This document shows positions 11,963 to 21,472 of a stretch of DNA of 64,000 nt, in pieces (position 1 is the stretch's first letter; each line of letters begins with the position of its first letter). The stretch is from Ditylenchus dipsaci (taxonomy: Eukaryota > Nematoda > Chromadorea > Rhabditida > Anguinidae), in the NCBI GenBank assembly GCA_004194705.1, contig SADC01000275.1, forward strand, positions 1 through 64,000. Reading direction: 5' to 3'. The position numbers and the translations under genes were made by a program. Below the pieces are notes generated by a model. That model ran no database searches and was not told the DNA's origin. It worked only from the letters and a program-made list of their open reading frames with translations.

Positions 11963-12773
11963 ATGAGTTTAGAATTCATTGATTTTTATGATGCGAAAAA
12001 ACGTAACAAGTTGGTCGAAGAAAATTTGAAACTTCGAAAAAGTTGAAAAATAGATTCGAAGAAAACGAAAACTTGGAAATTGAAAATTATGAGAATCGAG
12101 TCGAACTTTTAGACCGATAATCGATTCGAATAGTAAATTGCAAAGTCAAATAGTTGAAAAATTAAGTAATATGAATTTGTCGACAAAAAATGTCGAAATC
12201 GATAAAAATTCGATCAGGTCGACCATAATAGAGTCGTACTTACAAGATTTTACAAATCGAAGTAATGCAGGTTATTCGATAAAATTTGACTCGAAAAATA
12301 ACATATATTCGATCGGAAATAAGATTGTCGAAATTCAGGGTGAAAACTTGAAAATCGATGAAAATTTATACCATGCGAGTGCCGGATTACTCGAACTTTT
12401 AGTTAAAAAATCACCTAATTTTGCGCTTATATCAGAAAATGATAAGCAATTTTACTTTGAAATTTTAAGTAATTCGAATGCAATTTTTCGAAATTTCGAC
12501 CCCAATTCGAATAGGTATAATGCCGATTCGAGCAATAAGTGGAAATTCATAAAAAATGAATTATTACAAGTTAGTTCGACTCCGGTAAAATGCTCGATTG
12601 ATCCGAATATATTGTCGGAAAATTTGAAAATCTCAATCGAACTGTTTAAATCGGGTAATAAAGGCGAAGGCGAAAAAATTTTAAGTATTTTAGATGAACT
12701 TTCAAAAACCGGGTCGATATCAAAACAAGATATCGATAAAATTACTCAAAATATTGGTTTAAAACTAGACTAG
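11963..12773 (+). CDS. Conserved Polinton protein, DUF8207-like
   Basis: The start at 11963 (MSLEFIDFYDAKKR) leads into a coiled, Glu/Lys/Asn-rich N-terminus, and the longest open frame runs 12138-12773 (211 codons). A frame change near 12040 and a stop at 12118 split the first 55 codons from the rest. The central part has LYHASAGLLELLVKKSPN and NSNAIFRN followed by KWKFIKNELL. This pattern (small-residue GL-ELL, then N-A, then KW-I) is what I recall for the DUF8207 family found in Polinton-like elements and animal genomes; function unknown. It may be a virion component by position, but that is inference. Downstream is a cluster of short repeats. Confidence 0.72.
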
Positions 12774-12900
12774 TATATTATACTAGTAAGTCTAAGATAC
12801 TTAGTAGTATTTTAGACTACCAAGTATTTTAGACTGCTAAGTATTTGAGACTACTAGTATATTTTACTAGTAGTTTTCAACTAAACAAGTGAAAACGACT
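12774..12900. repeat. Tandem/inverted ACTAGT-rich repeat cluster
   Basis: Directly after the DUF8207-like stop are three imperfect units of about 21 bp built on CTAAGTATTTTAGACTAC, flanked by ACTAGTATATTATACTAGT (a 19-bp palindrome) and ACTAGTATATTTTACTAGT. The cluster can fold into several hairpins. It may act as a transcription end or processing site; no evidence decides this. Confidence 0.7.
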
Positions 12901-12934
12901 AGTTAAGCTTGTGAAGAAGTTATAATATTATCTT

Positions 12935-13190
12935 TCAAGCATTCATTATCGGGTCGTCCAGTAGCCTAGTGGCTAAGCTTTCCGATTACCAAGTAATTGG
13001 AATCGGGTTCGGGTACCCCAATAACACGAAAGTGGATATTGGTCTCCCAAGCCCCCTCGGTTATCCGAACCCATAATAATAGCTTTCCATAAAATAGCTT
13101 CTCAATAGAGGCGGCCTGGATCATACCCCCATGTGGAATAAAGATATATTTCTCTGTCCCATGTGGGCTTTTTCGGATAAAAACGACCGG
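12935..13190 (+). repeat. tRNA-like SINE segment inside the Polinton
   Basis: CAGTAGCCTAGTGGCTAAG resembles a tRNA D-arm/A-box, and GGGTTCGGGTACCCC about 45 nt later resembles a B-box/T-arm. The anticodon-arm region (CCGATTACCAAGTAATTGG) forms an overlong stem, so this is not a functional tRNA. It is followed by an A/T body with CCATGTGG...CCCATGTGGG inverted words. It lies between convergent genes, a tolerable site. A tRNA-derived SINE is most likely; a captured tRNA relic is the alternative. Confidence 0.5.
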
Positions 13191-13282
13191 TTTTGCTCTT
13201 TTTTGGTCAATTTGTTTTTATAATTTTTCAAACTAAAAATTTTTCAGCATTTTCCGGTATTTTCCGTTCTTTATTTTGCTTG

Positions 13283-13958
13283 TTAAATCGATTGTGACAA
13301 AACCGTGATCAATTGCCCAACTTTTTCACAAAAATCAAAAAATTTTTGTTTGCTCAAATCGGAGCATAGATCTCGACAAATAAAGTTTAAATCCGATCAT
13401 TTCAGATCAAAAAGAAAAAAAGTTGGCGTTTTCTCGAATCGTATTTTTTGGTAATTTTATATAGCTTTGTGATATGTAAAATGAATCGATGTTATTATGT
13501 CGACCGCGGGTATAAAACGATTCGATTTTACTTTGATTTTCTTCCAAAATGTCATCAAAAATAATCAAAGTTTTCAATTTCGGATCGATTTCGGTCGGAT
13601 CTGGTACATCTTTCGGGTCACTAAAACATTCGATTTGATAATTTTTTTCCGTTTTCTCGACTATAAATTTTTGTTGTATTATACAATTCAAAATTTGTTG
13701 TTTTGACAAATTATTTCGAAAACCTTCGATCATAATTTTGTATAACGGCTGATGAAGCGATTTTGAAAATATAATCAGATTATCATAGTCGAGATAATCA
13801 GAATCACCGAACTTATTAAGCAATAAATTGAACAATAAGTTCATTTTTCCACAACCGGATTTACCGATAATACAACCACGAATCGATTTTGGTAAGATTT
13901 CGGAGTTTTTGCGCTCATTATAAGCGTTTTTAATTGTTAAGTCCAAAATCTCGGTCAT
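13283..13958 (-). pseudogene. FtsK/HerA-type DNA-packaging ATPase (Polinton ATP)
   Basis: This motor would drive viral DNA into the capsid. The open part (13958-13407, 183 codons) starts MTEILDLTIKNAYNER and has Walker A as GKSGCGKM, Walker B as LKTLIIFDDI, then YTRGRHNNIDSFYISQSY and KNTIRENANFF, all in the order of the A32-like family. The Walker A Ser/Thr after the Lys is replaced by Met. After a frameshift at FFSF, homology-like sequence continues (DLNFICRDLCSDL, FFDFCEKVGQL) to a stop near 13285, with one in-frame TGA. The 38-bp gap to the divergent zinc-ribbon gene is a shared promoter. Confidence 0.88.
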
Positions 13959-13996
13959 TTACATAGCGATATTTTTCTGCTATATAAATAATCGAG
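13959..13996. promoter_or_regulatory. Compact divergent promoter, ATPase / zinc ribbon
   Basis: Only 38 bp separate the two divergent starts. The gap contains GCTATATAAATAATCGAG, with a TATATAA box 10 bp before the zinc-ribbon ATG. A similar CTATATAAATGG precedes the capsid gene, suggesting a shared late-type promoter. Confidence 0.55.
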
Positions 13997-14212
13997 ATGG
14001 AATCATACTGTGTCAAATGTCGAACTAAAACGGATACCAAAAATAATTTTGAAGTTATGTCGAAAAATAATCGAAAAATGTTACATGGAAATTGTGTCAT
14101 TTGTGACACTAAAAAGTGTCAATTTTCGAGTTCAAAAACAATCAGCGAAAAACTGATGAAAAATTACTCGAGAAGACATATTACGACCAAAAAACCGGGT
14201 TTTCCGGTATAA
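13997..14212 (+). CDS. Small zinc-ribbon protein (DUF5679-like)
   Basis: A 71-codon open frame starts MESYCVKCRTKTDTKN and continues NRKMLHGNCVICDTKKCQF, giving two CxxC pairs spaced for one zinc ribbon, then a basic tail (KNYSRRHITTKK). Small basic zinc ribbons of this kind (DUF5679-like) are common in Polintons, adintoviruses and large DNA viruses. A nucleic-acid-binding virion role is plausible but unproved. The frame is intact. It is immediately followed by the integrase reading, with almost no gap. Confidence 0.75.
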   Translation: MESYCVKCRTKTDTKNNFEVMSKNNRKMLHGNCVICDTKKCQFSSSKTISEKLMKNYSRRHITTKKPGFPV

Positions 14213-15115
14213 ACGATTTGGGTCGAAAAACCGGTATTTCACAAAGTAAAATATCCCAATTTTACGTAAACAAGATACATACACAAGCATAAACCAATTT
14301 TAAAAAATTTTAAAAGAATGCGAGTATATGTCGACTTTGTCGACCAACAATGGCAAGCGGATTTAGCCTTTTTGCTAAAATATTCAAAGAAAACTCCGGC
14401 TATAAATATTTTTTGACGGTAATCGACTGCTTTTCAAATTCGCTTGGGCTTTTCCACTTAAAAATAAAAAAACGGAAGGTATAATCGCTGCTTTTGAAGA
14501 AATTTTTCAAAAAAGTGGTCGAAAACCGGAAAAACTTCAAGTCGACGAGGGCAAAGAATTTATGGGAAAATTTACTGAATTTTGTGAAAAAAACAATATA
14601 AAAAGTTCAGTTCTTACAATCGTGATATAAAAGCCTGTATAGCCGAACGATTTAATCGAACAATCGAAGAAAAAATCGAAAAAGTTATGACGGAAAACGA
14701 CAATAATGTTTGGGTTTCGACTTTGCCCGATTTGATGAAAAACTATAATAATTCGTATCATAGCTCGGTAAAAATGACTCCTGTCGAAGCAAGCAAAGTA
14801 GAAAACCAAAATTAGTATATTCGAACTTATATCCAGAAAAGTCGAAAAGGTCGAAAAAATTAGATATAAAGTCGGCGATTCAGTTCGCGGAAAACTCAAT
14901 AAAAAAACATTCGACAAAGGCTATGAGCAAAATTTTTCCGACCAAATATACACAATAAGTAAGGTTTTCGACACAAGTCCGACCACTTATCAAATCAAAA
15001 ACGACGAGAATCAGATTGTGAAAGGTAAATATTATGAACAAGAATTAGTTTCTTATAGCCGACAATTTCGACCTGATTTTGAAAAATTTTCAAGGTGTCA
15101 AAACTGGCGGGTTTA
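14210..15115 (+). pseudogene. Retroviral-type integrase (Polinton INT)
   Basis: The enzyme inserts the element by DDE chemistry. The reading starts with a helix-turn-helix-like GRKTGISQSKISQFYVNK, then the conserved HKPILKNFKR and the catalytic core: WQADL (first Asp), VIDCFS, LQVDEGKEF (second Asp) and IAERFNRTIEE (Glu). The C-terminal domain follows as IRYKVGDSVRGKLNKKTF, and the family-typical end is KGKYYEQELV. At least five frame changes occur (near 14285, 14400, 14440, 14620 and 14815), so no complete protein can be read. All three catalytic acids are still encoded. Confidence 0.93.
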
Positions 15116-15211
15116 AGTTAAAAAAATATGAAAAAATAAATAAAAAAATTTCCAAGTGTCAAAATTGGCTGGTTTAAGTTGTAAAAATAAATGAAAAAAT
15201 TTGGTCTTTAA

Positions 15212-15737
15212 ATGACAGTTTTTACCCGAAATTTACAATCTAACAAGAATGTATTCGAGTATTCACTTCCCTATGATTTTTCGAAAAAAAAATATGAAAT
15301 CGGAGTCGTTAAAATCGATGGATTTTTAAAAACCAAAGACGATTATAAAAAGGTCGACAAAAATTTAAATATTGTAACTGAAAAACCGAATATTTTAGTA
15401 AAATGCGATTTAATAGACGACTCATATATGAATTAAAAAAAATTAGACTCGATATTTCGATTCAGAATTAATCGAGAACCAGAATATTTTCATAAAATGT
15501 GACTTGGTCGATGACTCATACTTAAATTTTAAAAAAAATAGATTCGATATTTCGATTCAAATTGCTCGAGAATGTCGAAATCGAACCGAAAAATATCATA
15601 TATCACCGGTCGTAAAACGTCCAAATAAAATAATTATAAGCTTAGTTAATAAAAACGATGAACTAATCGACATAAAAACTATCGATTTGTATATCGAGTT
15701 ACATATAAAAGAAGTAAAAAATAATGCACCAAAATAG
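15212..15737 (+). pseudogene. Penton-like minor capsid protein with internal duplication
   Basis: It starts MTVFTRNLQSNKNVFEYSLP and ends with KIIISLVNKNDELIDIK and LYIELHIKEVK, the C-terminal strand pattern of the single-jelly-roll protein next to the capsid gene in many Polintons. A segment of about 93 bp (about 15383-15475) is repeated in tandem at about 15479-15571. Both copies encode a version of KCDLIDDSY, and the first runs into a stop at 15435. The product would be structural, at capsid vertices. Family assignment rests on position and the C-terminal pattern. Confidence 0.6.
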
Positions 15738-16114
15738 GTACTTTTTAAGTAAAATAAGCTAGATTAATAAGCTTTTTAATTTTTATCAAATTTAAGTTTG
15801 TCTAAAAAGTCCTTATTGGATTTTGACAGATTTTTTATTTTTTAATTTTTTTATTGGTCTTGACACGATTTTCAGTATTTTTATTTTTTCGACAGGGTAT
15901 CATTCGATAAGTCTTTTTGATCTAATTTTATTAATTCGATATTTTGAGCCTTTTTTCATTTTTTACGGTGTAAGTTTGGGTATTTCCATCAAAAACGACT
16001 AAAGTCATTTATTAGCAAAATTATTTTATTTAAATTTTTTATTTTTCACTCGATTTCTAGCGATGTAAGCGATGGAAAGTCAGACAAAATGACTTTTTCC
16101 TTCTTTTTCACCGA
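15738..16114. other. Convergent intergenic spacer with a TIR-like motif
   Basis: Very AT-rich, with no open frame of note. At 15856-15876 it reads GGTCTTGACACGATTTTCAG, nearly the same as GGTCTCGACACGATTATCAG in both TIRs (7909 and, inverted, near 18820). The rest holds poly-T/A runs. Confidence 0.6.
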
Positions 16115-17690
16115 TTATTGTTTAACAAGAACCGGGGATTCACATTTTTGTTCAATAAAAACTTCGCCATCTCCATTTGGAGTTTTTTTGTATACGATTT
16201 TTGACTCTTTTTTTGCACTGTTCACTGAAAATAGGGGCGAAATAACGTGAAATAGAGCACGGAATATAAATATGTATATTAAAGTTACCCCTATGGTAAC
16301 ATAAATTCGCCAATATTTTAAGTAAAACGACTCGAAATAGTTCTCTAAATCGTCGATTATTTCATGTGGAATAGCTGAATTTTGGTCGATTTCTTCGAGT
16401 TCGATCCCGATTTTCGACAATTTTTCATCTCGTCGAGCAAAGTTCTTCAATATTAGTTTTTTATCATCAAAATATGCTCGCGGATAATCAGTTTTTCATC
16501 TAATTTCAAGTCATAAGTTTTTGAGTTTTAAAATATTTGGGGTTCGAAATATTGTCATTTTCGACTCGAATTTCATCGATTATGACATTATCACGAAGAT
16601 ACCAATTTTGTCGGTATGTTTTTGAATTTTTACCGGAATGTACCCTTATAATCGTTTAATTCAGTAAATTGAATTAAATTATTATCAATTTCGGTGCAAA
16701 ATTTTACTTCTATAACGCTTTCGTTGACGAATTTTGCGTCGATCGCTTCATATTTTAAAACTTTTTGTATAAATCTTCTCGGATTTTGGCGCAATAAGAT
16801 TTCGAGAATCTCGTTGTGATCGTTAAACATATGGCAAAAAGACTTCATAAGATGTTTTAGGTGATTTTCGAAATTGTTTTCTAAAAATTGTAATTCGCCC
16901 GCATTTTGAAAAGTCGAAACTTTTTGATTTTCGCGTTTTTCACGAAGCGATCGGAGCGCATAACCTTGTGAAGTATATTGCAAATCTATACCACAAGAAG
17001 TTTTGAATTTATTTTCTAAATTAAGCGCGATTTGAAGGTCGTTATTGACCCAAACATTGTCGCTAAAATATCCGCTCGAGGTTCCGATCGATATGAATTT
17101 ACAATTTTGGTCACTATTAGGTTTCCAAATCATAACTTCATTCGATTTAACTTGACATTTTCCGTCTAAATAGGTACAATTTTTCATGTCGGCAAGGATA
17201 TTTACCGGATAATTTTGACCATAATGCGCAAAAATTTTAGTCTCGACTATTATACAATTTTGTTTTAAATACCTTTTTGATTTGAAAATACTCGAAAATC
17301 GATTAGGATACTCATTCGGCGCTCTATTTGTAGTGTGAAATGAGTGTTGACCTTTTTTCAAATTTCCAAATTCGCAACTTTTAGTTTCGACCATTTCTTC
17401 GCACTCTTTTGGCGACAAAATCTATTATTTAGTTCGTTTTCGACCAAATGTTCGTACCCTGAAATATCGGTATACAAAGAGACTTCGGAAACTAATTTTT
17501 TACATAAAAATCCTTCCGAAATATACTCTACGGTATTCGGCTTGAAAATTTCAAAATTTTTCAATCGAGTTTTATTATTGTGTATAAAGTTACACTTTGT
17601 CAGTTTCGGGAAGTAAAAATACTGTTTCGGCGAACTATTCGTACATACTAACGTTTGCGAGTACGTTTTTAAAATGAAAAACAGAAATTA
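16115..17690 (-). pseudogene. Envelope-like type I membrane glycoprotein (candidate fusogen)
   Basis: Read on the minus strand through three or four frame changes, this gives roughly 500 codons. The N-terminal part has paired Cys (LVCTNSSPK, LTKCNFIHNN, GFLCKKLVSEV). The main open frame (17418-16630, 262 codons) has about ten Cys, with MSPKECEEMVETKSC, NCTYLDGKCQV and CKFISIGTSSG. The last frame (16450-16115) has one strong membrane helix, YWRIYVTIGVTLIYIFIF, and a 50-residue charged tail. A Cys-rich ectodomain, single C-terminal TM and short tail describe a viral surface glycoprotein. Nematode Mavericks are reported to carry a captured fusogen, so the role fits, but I cannot assign the fold class. 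No clear signal peptide is readable in the current frame. Confidence 0.65.
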
Positions 17691-17705
17691 AATGTTGCTT
17701 CCTTT

Positions 17706-17732
17706 TATATAGTTCAAAATTTTGACTATATA
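17706..17732. promoter_or_regulatory. Palindromic bidirectional TATA promoter
   Basis: TATATAGTTCAAAATTTTGA followed by CTATATA is almost perfectly self-complementary, with a TATATA box at each end. It separates the minus-strand glycoprotein from the plus-strand capsid gene, whose ATG (17734) begins two bases after it. The arrangement suggests coordinate expression of surface protein and capsid. Confidence 0.6.
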
Positions 17733-17733
17733 A

Positions 17734-18477
17734 ATGGAAGCAATTGACAAAATTTTAAAAATCGATGAGATCCCGGTTTTCGATAACTCGATACAGAAAG
17801 AAAATTTAATTTGTGTTTTTCCGACAAGTGGTTCGAATTTAGATGAAAACGGAAGTATAAAGTTTATGATCGAAACTTCCGACCAATATTTACTTCCATC
17901 TAAAAGTTTTTTGTACATGGAAGGTACAATTTCGAAGTCGGATAATAGTGAACTTACCGAAACTGACAATGTAACTTTAGTAAATAATGCACCTATGTTT
18001 TTGTTTGATCGTGCGATTTATGAGTTAAATGGTAGCGAAGTCGAAAATATCAAAGATCCGGGTCGAGCAACTTTAATAAAGGGAATTTTAACTTATTAGG
18101 CTAATTTAAGTAAACAAAATCGCTTTGGATGGATTTTAGATGGCGGTGGTTCGACCGAATATAAAATCGGAAAATATACCACATTAAGAGATGGAAAACT
18201 TTCGTTTTGTATCCCGTTGGGTCATATTTTCGGATTTGCGGAATGTTATAAAAAGTCGATTTATGGGGTACAACATTCGCTACTTTTGAATCGAAGTTCG
18301 AATAACAAAAATACCATATATTCGACCGATTTAATAAAAAGTTCGCAGCCGGATATTACGATAAAGGCGAAATTTTCAAAAAATATACTGGTCGACACAC
18401 GATGTTATTGCTTAATTTTAAGCGAAAACATCGTGCAAATCAACGGTGACGGACTTAGAGTTAGCGTGAAAAAGTAA
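17734..18477 (+). pseudogene. Double-jelly-roll major capsid-like protein, internally deleted
   Basis: The frame starts MEAIDKILKIDEIPVFD and keeps one phase for 248 codons, interrupted by a single TAG at 18097-18099. Features recalled for the double-jelly-roll-like capsid family are KFMIETSDQYLLPSKSFLYM, FLFDRAIYELNGSEVE, FCIPLGHIFGFAECYK and the C-terminal strand VDTRCYCLILSE. The stretch between the GFAE block and the C-terminal strand is far too short. Full-length members are some 400 residues or more, so most of the second jelly roll seems deleted. The stop is 6 bp from the right TIR. A free-standing capsid cannot be expected from this copy. Confidence 0.82.
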
Positions 18478-18482
18478 AAAAA

Positions 18483-19383
18483 TCGAATTTCCCCGGTCGA
18501 TTTGATAAAAAAAATAAAATTAAAAAATTTTAAAATAAAAAATTAACCAACTTGTCATATTTTGACATCTAAAGTTTAAAAAAATTAATAGCAATAATAA
18601 TATACAATTAAAATTTAAACTTATTGTACAAGCTTGTAGATCTAAAAATAACAAATTAATAAGTATTTAAATTTTTAATTTTTAATAAAATACAAAAATA
18701 TACCATATAAGACCCCGGAAACGCACTAAAAATAATAAATTAATATTTTGTATAAAAAGACAAAAAGAATGATATCAAAGTCGATTTTGAGTCGAAAGAC
18801 TGATAATCGTGTCGAGACCATATGATATCATTCTTTTTTCTTTATTAGAAACTTACATTTTCGGACACTTTATTCCGATATCTTATAGCCTTTTTGCCGA
18901 AAAACTTTATAAAATATAAAAATTTTAAACATAAAGTCGAAAAAATGCCGGAATTCGAGTCATTTTACACGAAAACTTACAATTGAAAATGACACGTTTT
19001 TTTAGCAAAAAATTGTGTGAATAGAAGCTAAAAATTTAAAATCGGTTGAATTGAAAAATGGGTGGATTATTGTCCTGACTTTTTTCGAAATTTTTGTCGA
19101 AATTTGGTATAATTTCGAATTTTTTATTGTCAATTTTTCAAATTTGCCGATTTTTATGTTAAAAAGGCTATAAAAAGAGGTATAATTTATGTTTGAGAAC
19201 GGGGGAAATTTTTGTCCTGTGAATTTTTGAAATGGGATGGTGTCAAAATTGGTAAAATTCTGCATTTTTGCCACCAAATTGGCGAATTTCCCGCTTCTTA
19301 TGTCGAAAAAGCCCTTAAAAAAGGGGTTTTTTAATTTGGAGGAGGGAATATGGCCGTCCTGGAAATGGTAATACTATACTACT
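18483..19383 (-). repeat. Polinton right terminal inverted repeat
   Basis: Reverse complement of 7344-8245, with the same internal palindrome (TGATATCAAAG near 18769, ATGATATCATTCTTT near 18825). It ends ATACTATACTACT and is followed by the target duplicate CGGAC. Confidence 0.95.
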
Positions 19384-19388
19384 CGGAC

Positions 19389-20990
19389 TAACAATGGATT
19401 TCGCCAAGAACAAAGTGGATTATATGGCAGTGACGGCACACTTTATAAATGATCAATGGTTCGTAAATAAAGTTTGACTTGTTTTCGTAAACTGAAACTT
19501 CAATTTATTACAGGAAGAAGATAGACTTTGTCCTTGTGTTCACTTCACTTCCGCCTGGCATGAAAAAGACTTCTGCACATGTGCAAGAACTGTTCATGGA
19601 GGAATTGGCGAAATTCGGCATTTCGGAGGTTGACATGGCAAAACTTTTGGTGACAACAGATGAAGGTTCAAACGTTTCTGGAATCGGCGGTTACAATCAC
19701 CTGCCTTGCATCTGTCACTTGGGATCAACAATTGGGAAGCGAACGACAACTCTCTTCAAAAACTCTGCGCTGTCTGAGGAACACAAAGTTGCTTGCCGGA
19801 CCATCGAAGAAGAGCTGAAGAAATTGGAAAAAGTAGTCAATCAATTAAGGTAGTTTTCTTTCTAAAACTCTGTATCCATAAATGTCAATTAGACGAAACG
19901 AGGTCATCTGTAAAATGGCGAGCCAAGCGCTAAAATCACCTGTTCAAACTCGTTGGATGTCCTACTACAACATGGTTGAGGCTCTGCTGAAGCACCGAAA
20001 TCAATTATTGGCAGCGGTTGAAGAGCACGATTCAAGTAACTGGGAAAGAATGTTCGAACTCCTAAATCGAGGTTATTGGAAAAACTACATCAAAGTGCTG
20101 AAACCTGTGGCGGACATGGTTTTGGATCTTCAGGTACATAATAACATACGATTGTGATTGGTTTATTGTAAGCTTTTAGGGCGAAAAACTTCCGTCCACA
20201 AACAAGGTCATTGGACATGTAGCAACAATTTGGCTGGAACTAAAGTATCTTATGGAACCTTTTGATGGAAACTCTCTTTTTGGGGTGGCACTGGCTAATG
20301 CTGCTATGGAAGCTTTTGAGCGAAAGATCGGGAATCTAAATGATAGCAATTGGGTGAATAGCTTCTCTGGCCGACTAAACAAGAAAGTGATTGCCTGCTC
20401 TGCTTTCCTAGATCCTTTCGAACATGGGCAGCTAAAAAGTATCGGAGAGCTTGTACCTGGAATCAACTATAATGAGGTATTTATTGTTTATTTAGCTACT
20501 TTTTATAGTAACCATATGTTTGTTAAGATAAAAAATGGTGAAGCGTGAAGCGCGATTCCTGTGCTCTGATGTGCTTGAATCACCTACCGCTAAAAGATCG
20601 GCCAAATTTCCGTTAATACAGGTTTCACAAGTGGAAAAAGAATTACACGGGTACATGTCTCTACCAATTTGCGAAGATGAAGATCTACTCACTTTTTGGA
20701 GCAAGAACGAAAAAGTTTGTTCTCAAACTGGCGCAGTATTAACCAATAAAATTTTGCAGTACTTTCCCCATCTGGCCGCTCTTGCAAGAAATTTTCTGGC
20801 CGTCCAAGCTTCCAGTGCGTCGAGTGAAAGGGCATTCAAAGAGCTTAGAAGCATAATGGGGATTTTACTCGCAATCGACTGGACTCCAAAAAGTGGCTGC
20901 GCTAATTCATCTAAGAATCTTGTACTTAAAAGAAATTTCATGAACGACTATGTTACTTTCTGCTGTGTTTTGGAATTTGGAAGTAAATAA
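19389..20990 (+). pseudogene. hAT transposase, 3' part (catalytic core and dimerisation domain)
   Basis: Reading resumes after the Polinton with TMDFAKNKVDYMAVTAHF. Exons about 19389-19455, 19514-19850, 19894-20132, 20180-20475 and 20533-20870 are separated by short introns. Core features are LVTTDEGSNVSGIGG (catalytic Asp region), HLPCICHLG (Cx2H), QTRWMSYYNMVE (the hAT RW motif) and the C-terminal dimerisation motif YFPHLAALARNFLAVQ followed by SSASSERAFK. Individual exons are intact; the gene is inactive mainly because of the nested insertion. The hAT right TIR begins near 21260. Confidence 0.88.
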
Positions 20991-21472
20991 AACTTACTTG
21001 GTTTCATTGAATTATGTTTCTGATTGGATTTCTTTGCTTTGGGTTATACTTTGATAAGTTAACTTTTGTTTGACGGAAAAGATCGCAAAGTTTGACTCGA
21101 TATAGGTTGAAGCTCTGGTTTTAATAAAGTCCGAAAAAATACAGTTAATCCCCGATGAACTTGCACCCTAACGGACTGGCATTTCGCTGCCAGTTTATCG
21201 AGAGGTCATCATTTTCTAATTCTTTGCTCACCATCCAAATGAGAGAAAGTGCCTTCAAAGTGCCGGTTCCAAAGACTTAGAACAGAAACAGATCGAGCAC
21301 ATTTGAGAAACTACGAAAATTCTACGAAAAAACTACGAAAATTCTACGAAAGCATTTTCGTAGAATTTTCGTATAATTTTGGTAGAATTTTCGTAGTTTT
21401 CAAAATCGATTTAAATTGTGGAATTTTCGTAGAATTTTAATTTTTCGTAGTTTTGAGAACCATGCTTTTAAC

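Larger units (their letters stand above)
7344..19383. mobile_element. Maverick/Polinton virus-like transposon, 12.0 kb
   Basis: Terminal inverted repeats of about 900 bp begin AGTAGTATAGTATTACC and end ...ATACTACT. The 5-bp CGGAC flanks both sides (7339-7343 and 19384-19388); Polintons usually leave 6 bp. The interior encodes polymerase B (-), a DUF8207-like protein (+), packaging ATPase (-), zinc ribbon (+), integrase (+), a penton-like protein (+), an envelope-like glycoprotein (-) and a double-jelly-roll capsid protein (+). At 12 kb it is shorter than the usual 15-20 kb. No adenain-like protease was found and the capsid gene is internally deleted. The two TIRs are nearly identical, so the insertion is recent. 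It has unusually many TCGA words compared with the flanks. Confidence 0.96.
6439..21464 (+). mobile_element. hAT DNA transposon (host of a nested Polinton)
   Basis: The ends are perfect inverted repeats starting CATGGTTCTCAAAACTACG. The terminal ~210 bp on each side are inverted copies rich in ACGAAAATTCT, and TIR similarity extends to about 6650 and 21260. The 8-bp duplication CTTTTAAC flanks both ends (6431-6438 and 21465-21472), as expected for hAT elements. Removing the nested Polinton and one duplication copy leaves an element of about 2.98 kb, a normal size, carrying a BED-finger transposase gene. The target is a tRNA-derived SINE. Frame breaks and the inserted Polinton mean this copy cannot make a full transposase. 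Confidence 0.93.

Noticed and set aside
12950..13030. Functional tRNA gene
   Set aside because: A- and B-boxes are present, but the anticodon arm is overlong and the acceptor stem does not pair; a SINE or relic is more likely.
7344..19383. Adenain-like maturation protease
   Set aside because: Searched by eye for a His/Cys protease signature in all frames between the TIRs; none found, though frame damage could hide it.
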